Shown here: piece after piece, positions 17,503 through 25,761 of the stretch | Position numbering within the stretch: the first letter of the stretch is position 1 | Layout of the letters: every line of letters starts with the position of its first letter | Origin: JADCRZ01 sp039921525 | GTDB lineage: Bacteria; Bacteroidota; Bacteroidia; Chitinophagales; Chitinophagaceae | Length of the DNA stretch: 64,000 bases | Reading direction: 5' to 3' | Assembly (NCBI GenBank): GCA_039921525.1 | Contig: JBDSBP010000088.1 | Location: 36,372 to 100,371, forward strand | Position numbers and translations under genes: made by a program | Notes under the pieces: model-generated | Seen by the model: the letters and a program-made list of their open reading frames with translations, nothing else | Databases searched by the model: none | Told to the model about the DNA's origin: nothing

Positions 17503-19155
17503 CTACAACGATACTCCTCTTTTCCAGGGAATAAAATCATCCTGCCCATGACGAACGGCAGACACCACTATCTCTCCGCTGGCTACCTGGATAACATAGT
17601 CCAGGATCCTTTCACCAGCCTGTTGAATGGTTTCCTCTCCTTCAATAATGGTCCCGGTATTGATATCAATTATATCACGCATTCTTTTGAACATGGCCGT
17701 GTTGCTTGATATCTTGACAACGGGCGTAATAGGGTTACCGGTAGGTGTACCGAGCCCGGTAGTAAATAATACGATGGTTGCGCCGGAAGCTACTTCCGCG
17801 GTAGTTGATTCTACATCATTTCCTGGTGTACATAATAAGTTCAAACCGGGTTTGGTTACTTTTTCGGGATAATCGAGCACTTCCACAACAGGGGAAGTAC
17901 CACCCTTCTTTGCAGCGCCTGCTGATTTAATGGCATCTGTTATTAACCCGTCTTTTATATTCCCGGGTGATGGGTTCATATCAAAACCGGAACCAACCGC
18001 ATGAGCTCTTGCATTATAGGTTCGCATCAGGTGACTGAATCGTTCCGCCGTTGATTCCTCCATACAACGATCACTTAATTCCTGTTCAACTCCACATAAC
18101 TCCGGGAATTCTGAAAGTATTACCGAGCCATTTAACGCAACAAGTAAATCGGAGGTATACCCGATAGCCGGGTTTGCAGAAATTCCGGAGAACCCGTCTG
18201 ATCCGCCACACTCTAAACCAATGCATAACTTACTAATATCCGACGGTTGACGATGGTTTTTGTTTGCCTGGATAAGACCGGCAAAAGTTTGCCGGATGGC
18301 TTCGGATAATAATTGTGACTCTTTCCCGATCTTCTGCTGTTCCAGGAAATAAAGAGGTTTATCAAAAGACGGACTGCGTTTATTTATTTCTTCCTGCAAC
18401 TGGGCATATTGAGCATTCTGACAACCAAGGCTTAAAACAGTAGCACCGGCAACATTGGGATGGGTGATATAACCCGCCAGCAAACCACATAACGCCTGTG
18501 AATCCTGCCTTGTCCCGCCGCATCCGCCGTCATGAGTGAGAAATTTTATTCCATCTACATGGGGGAATAGCTGCTCTGTATGTTCAATAGAAACGATGTC
18601 CTGCAGATCTGCCGTTAATATTTCTTCCGCTGTTTTACCCGTTTTATACAATTCTATTAATTGCCTTGCCTGGGATTGATAGGACTTGTTTCGTCCATAA
18701 CCGAGGTCTTTAACCAGGGCCTCCTGTAACACTTCCAGGTTCCTGTTTTCGCAAAAAACCAGCGGTATTACCAGCCAGTAATTAGCGGTGCCTACACTGC
18801 CATCACTACGATGATAGCCCATAAAAGTGCGTTTTTTGAACTTTTCCACGTCCGGGGTGTGCCAGCTTGTTTTCCGCTCACCTACGGTAAAATCATTCGC
18901 CGCGTGTTTAACATTCGCCGTGGAAATCAAACCGCCTTTCGGGATAGCGTATTGAGCTTTTCCCACCAACACACCATACATATAAATAGGGTCACCGGCA
19001 GCGAGGTCTACGGTAACGAATTTGTGTTTGGCCGTGATATTATCCTGCAAATTATATTCATTGCCTTCAAAAACAACAACGGTATCTTTTTGTAAATTGG
19101 TTAATGCCACCAGCACATTATCTGCGGGATGAACCTGGAGAATATTTTTATTCAT
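17503..19155 (-). CDS. uxaA: UxaA-family dehydratase (altronate dehydratase or L-fuconate dehydratase)
   Basis: 550 aa. Residues 1-95 form the SAF-type N-terminal domain, about 105-550 the UxaA catalytic part: GYHRSDGSVGTANYWLVIP, FLTHDGGCGGTRQD, LGLECGGSDGFSGISANPA, and a C-terminal GNPITPVVKISSNTAMF. The Cys residues of GGCGG and LECGG are the usual Fe-S/metal ligands. Next to uxaC it would make 2-keto-3-deoxygluconate from altronate. However, the fucose-type genes upstream lack any other dehydratase, so L-fuconate dehydration is an alternative. I cannot decide between them by sequence. Confidence 0.85.
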   Translation of the reverse strand: MNKNILQVHPADNVLVALTNLQKDTVVVFEGNEYNLQDNITAKHKFVTVDLAAGDPIYMYGVLVGKAQYAIPKGGLISTANVKHAANDFTVGERKTSWHTPDVEKFKKRTFMGYHRSDGSVGTANYWLVIPLVFCENRNLEVLQEALVKDLGYGRNKSYQSQARQLIELYKTGKTAEEILTADLQDIVSIEHTEQLFPHVDGIKFLTHDGGCGGTRQDSQALCGLLAGYITHPNVAGATVLSLGCQNAQYAQLQEEINKRSPSFDKPLYFLEQQKIGKESQLLSEAIRQTFAGLIQANKNHRQPSDISKLCIGLECGGSDGFSGISANPAIGYTSDLLVALNGSVILSEFPELCGVEQELSDRCMEESTAERFSHLMRTYNARAHAVGSGFDMNPSPGNIKDGLITDAIKSAGAAKKGGTSPVVEVLDYPEKVTKPGLNLLCTPGNDVESTTAEVASGATIVLFTTGLGTPTGNPITPVVKISSNTAMFKRMRDIIDINTGTIIEGEETIQQAGERILDYVIQVASGEIVVSAVRHGQDDFIPWKRGVSL

Positions 19156-19157
19156 AG

Positions 19158-19256
19158 TTATACTACTGTTTTACCTGCAAGCATATTTTTAATCGTTTGT
19201 TTAGCCCTTATGTCATCAGCAGTTGCAGATTGCTGGTGACAGTTTGGGAAATCCAT
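19158..19256 (-). CDS. Short ORF just upstream of uxaA, possibly a gene remnant
   Basis: 32 codons from ATG at 19256 to TAA at 19160, ending 2 bp before the uxaA ATG. The product (MDFPNCHQQSATADDIRAK then TIKNMLAGKTVV) looks protein-like with a helical tail. It may be the C-terminal scrap of a lost gene in this damaged region. No family recognised. Confidence 0.2.
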   Translation of the reverse strand: MDFPNCHQQSATADDIRAKQTIKNMLAGKTVV

Positions 19257-19287
19257 CTAGAGCTGAGAGGTCCTCACCCCTATAAAC

Positions 19288-19739
19288 TCACCCTGTAAAT
19301 ACTATTAATACCAATTGTTCCGGAGTCAATTGCTTCCATTTTACGATCCGATCAACCCCTGAATTGCAAAAGTAATTACTATTTTCTACCCAATCCATAA
19401 ACGATTCTTCAAGCCCGCTCACGTGTGCCAGTTCCAAAACGATGGCTTCCAGTTTCTTGCCGTTTTCCCCAATAAGTTCTGTGGGAACTATTACCATACC
19501 GCGTTCGTCGGACCCTTTAAAAACGCGGTAGCGTTCATAGAAAAAAGCAAGCAGCTTACCGGAAATGAAAGAGGAGGCGAAAAGCTGATCTCATCCTTTA
19601 CAAAACGAATCCCTGCTTCTGTAGTATTGGAAATGATGAGTTCCATTTCAGGACTAGCGGCACATTGCAATACCTTTTCAGGAAGATCGTACATGTTTTC
19701 CAACGGAAAGATAATGCCCTCCTCTGAAAAAATTTTCAA
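19288..19739 (-). pseudogene. uxaB: Tagaturonate reductase fragment, frameshifted and truncated at both ends
   Basis: Two overlapping frames together read as the central part of UxaB: EKVLQCAASPEMELIISNTTEAG then PPLSFP in one frame, and KLLAFFYERYRVFKGSDERG, MVIVPTELIGENGKKLEA, NYFCNS-VDRIV in the other. The switch is at about 19559-19562 and fits a one-base deletion. Compared with known UxaB, about 100 N-terminal residues and everything after VDRIV are missing. The enzyme normally reduces tagaturonate to altronate between UxaC and UxaA, so this is a broken step in the cluster. Confidence 0.85.
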
Positions 19740-19930
19740 ATTGGGAAATCATCGATTTGCTAAATCCCTCCTTACCCTCTATCAAGCAGCCGGCTTTTGA
19801 AATGGGGCAGATTGCTACTGAACTATTGATTGAATTAATAGAAAGTAAAAGGCCTGTTACCGAATTTAAAAATAAAATACTAAAGGCAAAGTTGATAGTT
19901 AGGGAATCTTCGGTGAAAAGGAAGATTTAA
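19733..19930 (+). pseudogene. LacI-family regulator, C-terminal fragment
   Basis: A 65-codon open stretch on the plus strand reads FSNWEIIDLLNPSLPSIKQP then AFEMGQIATELLIELIESK and ends LIVRESS plus a short basic tail and TAA. This is the typical end of LacI/PurR-type repressors (SLTSV-QP-EMG-A-LL, then the R-ESS tail). The helix-turn-helix and nearly all of the effector domain are absent; the fragment meets the uxaB fragment on the opposite strand at about 19730. It was presumably the local uronate or fucose regulator. Confidence 0.75.
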
Positions 19931-20030
19931 TTACGAATTACAAATTACGAATTTCGGTAGCCGAAGCATTAAATCATGCGCGTGATGGTCTTTAATTCGT
20001 AATTCGTAATTCATAATTCGTAATTAATTC
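19931..20030. repeat. Inverted TTCGTAA heptad pair
   Basis: TTACGAATTACAAATTACG begins directly after the stop of the LacI remnant (19931-19954), and its complement, an array of TTCGTAA units, is at 19991-20030. Confidence 0.85.
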
Positions 20031-20107
20031 CCCCAGGCTACCCGAATCAATAATTAATACCGACTTCGAAGATAGCGCTACCATATTTTCCTTTACCAGT
20101 TCATTGA

Positions 20108-20719
20108 GAATGTCATGCTGCCAACGAATTAAACTGGCAGGTGGAAGATAATAATGAAGATGGGTTAATCCTGAAAAGGCATATTATCAGGCATTTTGAT
20201 GTGGAAGATGTTCGCACTTATGGTTTGAGTTTTGCTGTAAAAACAAAGGCGGCCCCGGGAATGTTTGGCTCTGTGATCATTAGTAAACAACAGAAAAAAA
20301 ATAACAGCCGGTTAAAATCTATGGATCGTTTTGAGATTTTACATACGCGTGATTTTAATCCTAATTCAACCGACCTTGTTTCGTTCAGGAAAGATGTGAG
20401 TAAAGATCAGTTAGGAACCTACCTTGTTTCCCTATGCAAGTATTTCTATGAACAGGCAAGCGGTAACAGATCAAGCCTTCTTAAGACTTTAACCCAAACC
20501 CAAATTTCAGAAACCGTTTCATTTAATCAGGTTTATCAATGTTGTCATTGTTTAACCGTTTATGATGAAAGTACGGGTGAACCGGAAAACAATATTGTAG
20601 CCGGTACGATATTCCAGGACCTTAATAAAGACTATGCATGCCCATTGTGTGAGGGCGCGAAAGAAGATTTCAAAAAGATTACAAAGGACTCCCTGGATTT
20701 TGTGGTCAGCCCTTTTTAA
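20108..20719 (+). pseudogene. Rubredoxin-domain protein, C-terminal fragment
   Basis: The frame opens after a stop at 20105-20107 and runs to 20719; the first usable start is GTG at 20141 (192 aa). Residues 145-190 from that start form a rubredoxin domain with two Cys pairs (YQCCHCLTVYD and YACPLCEGAKEDF). The part before it (RHIIRHFDVEDVRTYGLSFA, FLHTRDFNP-type segments) resembles the latter half of larger rubredoxin-tailed proteins of Bacteroidota that accompany nitrite reductase. A long N-terminal half seems to be missing. It could still be a functional short rubredoxin; the missing promoter and damaged surroundings argue for a relic. Confidence 0.6.
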
Positions 20720-20748
20720 ACACCTTATCCAAAAATTTAACCATAAAA

Positions 20749-21003
20749 TCAACCATTATTTTTTACAGAAGGATAAAATATATCCAGGTGCAATTGCCGG
20801 GAACCGATGGTTTCATAAACAATGTTTTCCCCCGTAGATACGCTTTTTGATAAGGGAGGATTTGCAATACGGATGAAGGGAAAATTCTTTTGTTCTTTTA
20901 TAAAAGTGCCATCGATTGTAAAAGAAGTATCTCTTGGAATGTTTATGGTTTGCGCTTTGCCGATTATTGGCACTGAAAGAAGGCATACAAATAATTTTCT
21001 CAT
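20749..21003 (-). pseudogene. Secreted esterase (alpha/beta-hydrolase) N-terminal fragment
   Basis: 84 aa: signal peptide MRKLFVCLLSVPIIGKAQ, then a typical entry into a BD-FAE/acetylxylan esterase-like fold (VYETIGSRQLHLDIFYP) and a stop where the oxyanion HGGGW motif should follow. No catalytic residues remain. It starts 15 bp after the acetylesterase stop and was probably the next gene in that operon. Opposite-strand neighbour is the rubredoxin fragment. Confidence 0.6.
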
Positions 21004-21018
21004 ACTGGAACATTTTTA

Positions 21019-21774
21019 TCAAGAACGTTTCACAATCCGCTCTGCTAATTCTAAATGCATATCTTTTATAGCTGATAATACAATCTCCGCTATTTTACGC
21101 GCCCCCAACTCATTAAAGTGTGTATTATCCTGGTTCCCTTTCGGATAATTGGGATGTTCACCTGCATCGAGCCAGTTAAAAAGTAACTTTGATTTTTCTG
21201 TGCCATATGACTGCAGAAATTCCTGGCTCTTTTTATCTAGATCTATAAACGGTACTTCGTATTTGATGGCAACATCTCTTACCAGTTTAGAATAGGCCTC
21301 ATGCGTACCAACAACGTGACTGGCAGTATCAAAGTTTCTTCTTGCTACCGGTGTTAGTAACACAGGGAAGGCTTTTTTATTTCTTGAGTCAGTAACATAT
21401 TTTGCGAGGTTGAATGTAAATTCATCCGGTGTAGTATAGGTGGCTTTTGTTGACACTTCATCATTATGCCCGAATTGAATGAATACATAATCACCCTCCT
21501 GCAAACTATCTACAACCGGTTGCCAGCGATTCTCTGTCATAAATGATTTGGTACTGCGCCCGTTCATTGCCTTGTTATCCACCATCACTGTAGAGTCAAA
21601 GAAAATGGAGAATGGCATTCCCCAGCCGGTTTCAGGGTATGCTTTTATTTCTTTTTTTGACATAGTAGAATCACCGACGAGGTAAACTTTGATGTGTTTC
21701 TTTTCTACCAGGGTGAATGGAAGAAGCACTAAAATAAAATACAGTGCTGACTTTTTTAAAAAGATAGAAATCAT
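21019..21774 (-). CDS. Rhamnogalacturonan acetylesterase-like SGNH hydrolase
   Basis: 251 aa with a signal peptide (about 1-20). SGNH blocks are complete: block I VYLVGDSTMS (catalytic Ser), block II MNGRSTKSF, block III FIQFGHND (Gly, Asn), block V DNTHFNELGA (Asp, His). This matches the CE12 rhamnogalacturonan acetylesterase pattern, acting outside the cytoplasm on acetylated pectin. It fits with uronate catabolism in the same region. Confidence 0.88.
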   Translation of the reverse strand: MISIFLKKSALYFILVLLPFTLVEKKHIKVYLVGDSTMSKKEIKAYPETGWGMPFSIFFDSTVMVDNKAMNGRSTKSFMTENRWQPVVDSLQEGDYVFIQFGHNDEVSTKATYTTPDEFTFNLAKYVTDSRNKKAFPVLLTPVARRNFDTASHVVGTHEAYSKLVRDVAIKYEVPFIDLDKKSQEFLQSYGTEKSKLLFNWLDAGEHPNYPKGNQDNTHFNELGARKIAEIVLSAIKDMHLELAERIVKRS

Positions 21775-21848
21775 ACTTTAATATAAGTTCTTGATGTATT
21801 TAATCTCTTTAATCCCATAGGGTTTTGTGCACCAGGCTGCCGATCATC

Positions 21849-21874
21849 ATTCGTAATTCGTAATTCGTAATTAA
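21849..21874. repeat. TTCGTAA heptad array next to a stop codon
   Basis: Three TTCGTAA units followed by TTAA end one base before the stop codon (21876-21878) of the minus-strand dehydrogenase. No inverted partner is obvious in this 101-bp gap. Confidence 0.75.
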
Positions 21875-21875
21875 T

Positions 21876-22889
21876 TTACAGTTCCACCACGGCTTTAATC
21901 ACTCCAGAAGCAGGATCGAGCCATGAAGGAAATTCCTGTTGCACCTGTAAAAAAGAAGTTCTGTGCGTTATATAATTTGACGGGTTTACCAATCCTTGTT
22001 TGATACACTGGATCACATATTCAAAATCAAACCTTGTAGCATTTCGGCTACTCATCAACGTTGATTCTCGTTTGTGAAACTCGGGATGACTAAAACAAAT
22101 ATCTCCTTTTTGCAATCCTACCAATATATAACGTCCTCCATGCGACATGTAATTAAACGCGTTTGTAATAGCAAACACATTACCGGTAGCATCAACCACC
22201 ACTTCCGGCCAGTCGCCGTTTGTTATAGTTTTTATTTGTTCAGCTGCGGTGGTTGATGTGGCATTTACCGTATGAGGTATCTTCATATTGTTTCTGCAAA
22301 AAGCTAAACGATTATCATTCGTATCCATAGCAATAACCTGGGCGCCCTTTATCCGGGCAAATTCCATAATGCCTATACCTATTGGGCCGGCACCGATTAC
22401 CAGCACAAATTCAGTTGGCTGAACGTTGGCGCGCTGAACAGCATGTGCACCAATTGATAATGGTTCTACCAGGGCAAGGTCGTCGAAACCCAGCCCCTGT
22501 CCATTAACCAGCGAATAAGCGGGTACAGAGAGATATTCCACCATCCCACCATCAATATGTACGCCGGATACTTTTATATCAACACAACAATTAGGTTTGC
22601 CGTTTCGGCAGGCGATACATTTACCACAGTTAAAATAAGGAATGAACGTTACAAGATCTCCTTTTGAAAACCCGGCTACTCCTGGATCTTCCACCAATTC
22701 TCCCGCCAGTTCATGACCCAGTATCCTGGGATAATTGAAATAAGGTTGTGTACCTTCAAAAGCGTGGAGATCCGTTCCACAAATGCCGATGCGCCGGATA
22801 CGCAGCAGCGCCTGGTCTTTCAGTGTTTCGGGAAATGTTTTATCCTGGTATTCGAATTTTCCTGGTGTGGTGCATACGAGCGCTTGCAT
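21876..22889 (-). CDS. Zinc-dependent alcohol/polyol dehydrogenase (MDR family)
   Basis: 337 aa. The catalytic zinc site (GICGTDLHAFEG, GHELAGE), the four-Cys structural zinc site (FNCGKCIACRNGKPNC) and the Rossmann motif VIGAGPIGIGIMEF are all intact. Closest pattern: sorbitol, L-idonate or L-galactonate-type dehydrogenases. In the fucose/uronate context it may oxidise a sugar acid or an aldose; the substrate is not determined. A repeat-rich gap follows on its 5' side. Confidence 0.88.
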   Translation of the reverse strand: MQALVCTTPGKFEYQDKTFPETLKDQALLRIRRIGICGTDLHAFEGTQPYFNYPRILGHELAGELVEDPGVAGFSKGDLVTFIPYFNCGKCIACRNGKPNCCVDIKVSGVHIDGGMVEYLSVPAYSLVNGQGLGFDDLALVEPLSIGAHAVQRANVQPTEFVLVIGAGPIGIGIMEFARIKGAQVIAMDTNDNRLAFCRNNMKIPHTVNATSTTAAEQIKTITNGDWPEVVVDATGNVFAITNAFNYMSHGGRYILVGLQKGDICFSHPEFHKRESTLMSSRNATRFDFEYVIQCIKQGLVNPSNYITHRTSFLQVQQEFPSWLDPASGVIKAVVEL

Positions 22890-22983
22890 GGTGAAGTTTT
22901 TTATTGGAAGTTCTTAGGTTTAGCTTTTAGGTTGATTGGGTGTATTTTGGCGAATTTGGGGTTTGGCATTGAAGTTTGAGAAG

Positions 22984-23130
22984 TTGATTTCCCAGATTGA
23001 GATACTGACTTTCGAAAGCTCTGCGGGTTTGACTTCCGAAGTCTAAGAGACTTCGAAAGTCTGAACCGTGGGATCCATGCGTTGAGCATCCTTATTCAAG
23101 ACCTTCGAAGTTTTTAAAACTTCGGAAGTC
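22984..23130. repeat. GACTTCCGAAGT hairpins
   Basis: Two 31-base hairpins at 23031-23061 (GACTTCCGAAGTCT arm) and 23100-23130 (AAACTTCGGAAGTC arm) plus half copies at about 23008-23020 and 23140-23152. Same family as 9753-9931, more than 13 kb away. Confidence 0.85.
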
Positions 23131-23164
23131 AGCGTCTCAGAATTCGGAAGTCGGCGTATCAGTA

Positions 23165-23944
23165 TCAGAGTGCTCTATCGAGATGCACATATCCTCCATC
23201 TACATGAATCAGTTGCCCTGTGGTGTGGCTTGATTTGGGAGAAAGAAGGAAAACCACCATATCAGCAATCTCTTCAGAAGTGGTCATCCGGTTTTCCAAC
23301 GGTATTTTGGCAACAATTTTTTTGAGGGTAGCGTCAGAATCCGGTAATGTTTTGATCCACTTTTCATATAAAGGTGTCCAGCATTCCGCGACTATAACAG
23401 CGTTTACCCTGATGCCGTATTTTAATAGTTCAACCGCCCATTCGCGGGTAAGAGCATTCCTGCCACCATTAGCGGCAGCATAGGCGGAAGTGCCGCCCTG
23501 GCCGGTTTCAGCAGTTTTAGATCCGATGTTGACGATGGAACCTTTGGATTTTATCAATTCGGGTAATGCATATTGAGCCATCAGGTAATAATGCACGAGG
23601 TTTTTATGAAGGCTCTCCATAAACCGTTCATAATTTCCTTTCTCCAGGCCAACGCCGTCGTTAACACCTGCGTTATTAACCAATCCATCTATCCTGCCAA
23701 ATTTTTCTAATGTCAGTCTAACCGCTTTTTCACATTCTTCCGGTTTGGTTAATTCCGCTTCCACCTGGAAGGTTTCCATTCCTTTGATTTGCAGCGCGGC
23801 AACAACTTTTTGATTATCTGCCTCATTCCTGCCTATTATCACGGGTCTGGCTCCCTCCCTTGCCAAGGCGTGTACAATTCCTTCACCGATACCTTTGGCG
23901 CCACCCGTAACAATAACTATTTTATCTTTTAGTTGTAAGTCCAT
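23165..23944 (-). CDS. SDR oxidoreductase, probable L-fucose dehydrogenase
   Basis: 259 aa classical-length SDR: NAD(P) motif VTGGAKGIGEG (13-23), NNAG (90-93), catalytic Ser142 and Tyr155. The usual active-site Lys of YxxxK is Asn159 here (SAYAAANGG). The gene lies 9 bp after the lactonase-like amidohydrolase. In the oxidative fucose pathway this step makes L-fucono-lactone; the role is inferred from the neighbours. The Lys-to-Asn change is either a family variant or a defect. Confidence 0.85.
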   Translation of the reverse strand: MDLQLKDKIVIVTGGAKGIGEGIVHALAREGARPVIIGRNEADNQKVVAALQIKGMETFQVEAELTKPEECEKAVRLTLEKFGRIDGLVNNAGVNDGVGLEKGNYERFMESLHKNLVHYYLMAQYALPELIKSKGSIVNIGSKTAETGQGGTSAYAAANGGRNALTREWAVELLKYGIRVNAVIVAECWTPLYEKWIKTLPDSDATLKKIVAKIPLENRMTTSEEIADMVVFLLSPKSSHTTGQLIHVDGGYVHLDRAL

Positions 23945-23953
23945 ATAAATCGT

Positions 23954-24787
23954 TTAAGTGAGATTATAAAATGAAATGGCATTACCGCCCCAGAAGGCCA
24001 ACTGCTCACCAGGGGTAAAATTCCTGGTGTAGTCTTGAACGATAGTCAACATTTTTTCATAGGATGCAGCCACCAGGCACACCGGCCAGTCGGAACCAAA
24101 CATAACCCGGCTACTGCCAAATGTTGAAAAAATAACATTGAGGTAAGGGGTGAAATCTTCTTCCTTCCATTGCTTCCAATCAGCTTCGGTAACCATACCC
24201 GAAATCTTGCAAAACACATTTTCAAATTGGCCGATTGCCTTCATGTCCTTTTCCCACCCTTTTAATTTATGCTCTTTAATCATCGGCTTCGCCAGGTGGT
24301 CTATTACGAATCGCTGCGCCGGGAACAACTGTACTATTTGTATGGCAATGGGAAGGTGCCTGGGATGGATTAATAGATCGTAGGTAAAATTGAACCGTCG
24401 CAAATAGTTTATACCTCTCAGGAAAAGCGGGCGCATCATGTATTCTACATCCCGCTCTCCCTGCAGGATATGCCTGAAGCCCTTCAATTTTTTATTCCGG
24501 CTCAATTCCTGTAACTGTTCTTCAATATCAACTGCCTGAAGGTTCACCCAACCAACCACTCCTTTAATAAAATCATTGTTATTGGATAGTTCTAAAAGGA
24601 ATTTCGTTTCATCAAGTGACTGATCGGCCTGTACTGCCACGGAACCATCGATACCATTCTGTTTCAGAACCGGGAGCAGGTCAGCAGGCAAAAAATCCCG
24701 CTGAATTGCTTTCATTTCTTCGTTGATCCAGCTATCCCTTATGGCATCAAATTTCCAGAAGTGCTGGTGCGCATCAATTCGAAGCAT
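23954..24787 (-). CDS. Amidohydrolase, probable L-fuconolactonase
   Basis: 277 aa, TIM-barrel amidohydrolase of the amidohydrolase-2 group: DAHQHFWKFD at the N-terminus, GFRHILQ, FVIDHLAKP, CKISGMVTEAD, and MFGSDWPVC with the metal Asp near the end. This family opens sugar lactones and pyrone-dicarboxylates. Its start lies 14 bp inside the upstream FAH gene, indicating tight translational coupling. The fuconolactonase role is inferred from the neighbours. Confidence 0.88.
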   Translation of the reverse strand: MLRIDAHQHFWKFDAIRDSWINEEMKAIQRDFLPADLLPVLKQNGIDGSVAVQADQSLDETKFLLELSNNNDFIKGVVGWVNLQAVDIEEQLQELSRNKKLKGFRHILQGERDVEYMMRPLFLRGINYLRRFNFTYDLLIHPRHLPIAIQIVQLFPAQRFVIDHLAKPMIKEHKLKGWEKDMKAIGQFENVFCKISGMVTEADWKQWKEEDFTPYLNVIFSTFGSSRVMFGSDWPVCLVAASYEKMLTIVQDYTRNFTPGEQLAFWGGNAISFYNLT

Positions 24788-25631
24788 ATGCTTTTACTAG
24801 TTGTTTGGAAACTCCCAACCCGTCGATGCCCAGTTCTACAGTGTCGCCATCTTTAAGGAATACGGCAGGTTTTAGGCCCATGCCCACTCCGTGCGGGGTA
24901 CCGGTAGAAATAATGTCTCCCGGTAGCAGGGTCATGAACTGGCTGGTATAGGAAATAAGAAAGGGTATATTAAAAATCAGGTTACTGGAACTGCCTTCCT
25001 GGCGAATTTGATCATTAACCTTAAGCCATAATCTAAGATTTTCGACATCTCCAATTTCATCAGGGGTAACTAACCAGGGGCCCATTGGTGCAAAAGTATC
25101 GCAACCCTTACCCTTGTCCCATGTGCCGCCTTTTTCTAACTGGAATGCCCGTTCGGAAACATCATTATGCAGGCAATATCCCGCAATATATTCGTGGGCC
25201 TGATCTTCGTCTACATAGCTGGCTTTTTTCCCTATTACTACTGCCAGTTCCACTTCCCAATCTGTTTTAAGAGAATTTTTCGGGATGATGATATCGTCGT
25301 AAGGTCCGACTAAGGCAGTTGTTGATTTTAAAAATATGATCGGTTCTGCCGGGATAGGTGAATTTGTTTCCCGTGCATGGTCTGAATAATTCAAGCCGAT
25401 GCATACAATTTTTGAAGGCCTTGCCACTGGCGAACCCAGCCTTGTTCCCGTTTCTACCTGGGGAAGTTTTCCTTTATTGGATTTAAGAAATAATCGCAAC
25501 CGAAGTAGTCCGTCTGTCGCAAAAAAATTCTCATTATAATCTTCGCCAAATGCAGACGTATCGTACATTACGTCATCGACAACTATACCCGTTTTTTCTT
25601 TATTAACCGAACCGTATCTTATTAGTTTCAT
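24774..25631 (-). CDS. FAH-family hydrolase, probable 2,4-diketo-3-deoxy-L-fuconate hydrolase
   Basis: 285 aa. Fumarylacetoacetase C-terminal fold: SKIVCIGLNYSDHARE, KSTTALVGPYDDI, DWEVELAVVIGKKA (acidic metal ligands), GYCLHNDVSERAFQ, DVENLRLWLKVN, GDIISTGTPHGVG. In the oxidative fucose route the last step splits the diketo acid into pyruvate and lactate. Neighbours on both sides are enzymes of that route. Confidence 0.88.
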   Translation of the reverse strand: MKLIRYGSVNKEKTGIVVDDVMYDTSAFGEDYNENFFATDGLLRLRLFLKSNKGKLPQVETGTRLGSPVARPSKIVCIGLNYSDHARETNSPIPAEPIIFLKSTTALVGPYDDIIIPKNSLKTDWEVELAVVIGKKASYVDEDQAHEYIAGYCLHNDVSERAFQLEKGGTWDKGKGCDTFAPMGPWLVTPDEIGDVENLRLWLKVNDQIRQEGSSSNLIFNIPFLISYTSQFMTLLPGDIISTGTPHGVGMGLKPAVFLKDGDTVELGIDGLGVSKQLVKAYASN

Positions 25632-25642
25632 GTGTATATTTT

Positions 25643-25760
25643 TAACTATCAGCGATCAGGTATCAGCTGAACGCCTTTCAAATAAATTGTAAACCTGCAC
25701 TCAATTTAGAACATTAACCAATAACCATTAATAATTAACCATTAATAATTAATAATTATC
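25643..25760. repeat. Mixed heptad arrays between SDR and FAH genes
   Basis: A degenerate AGCTATC array is at 25643-25670, 12 bp before the FAH start. At 25714-25759 CATTAACCAATAACCATTAA and TTAATAATT units run up to the stop of the downstream SDR (25762). Confidence 0.75.
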
Positions 25761-25761
25761 A

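Noticed and set aside
20041..20140. Minus-strand open frame facing the rubredoxin fragment
   Set aside because: About 40 codons read openly, but they run into the TTCGTAA repeat and match nothing I recognise.
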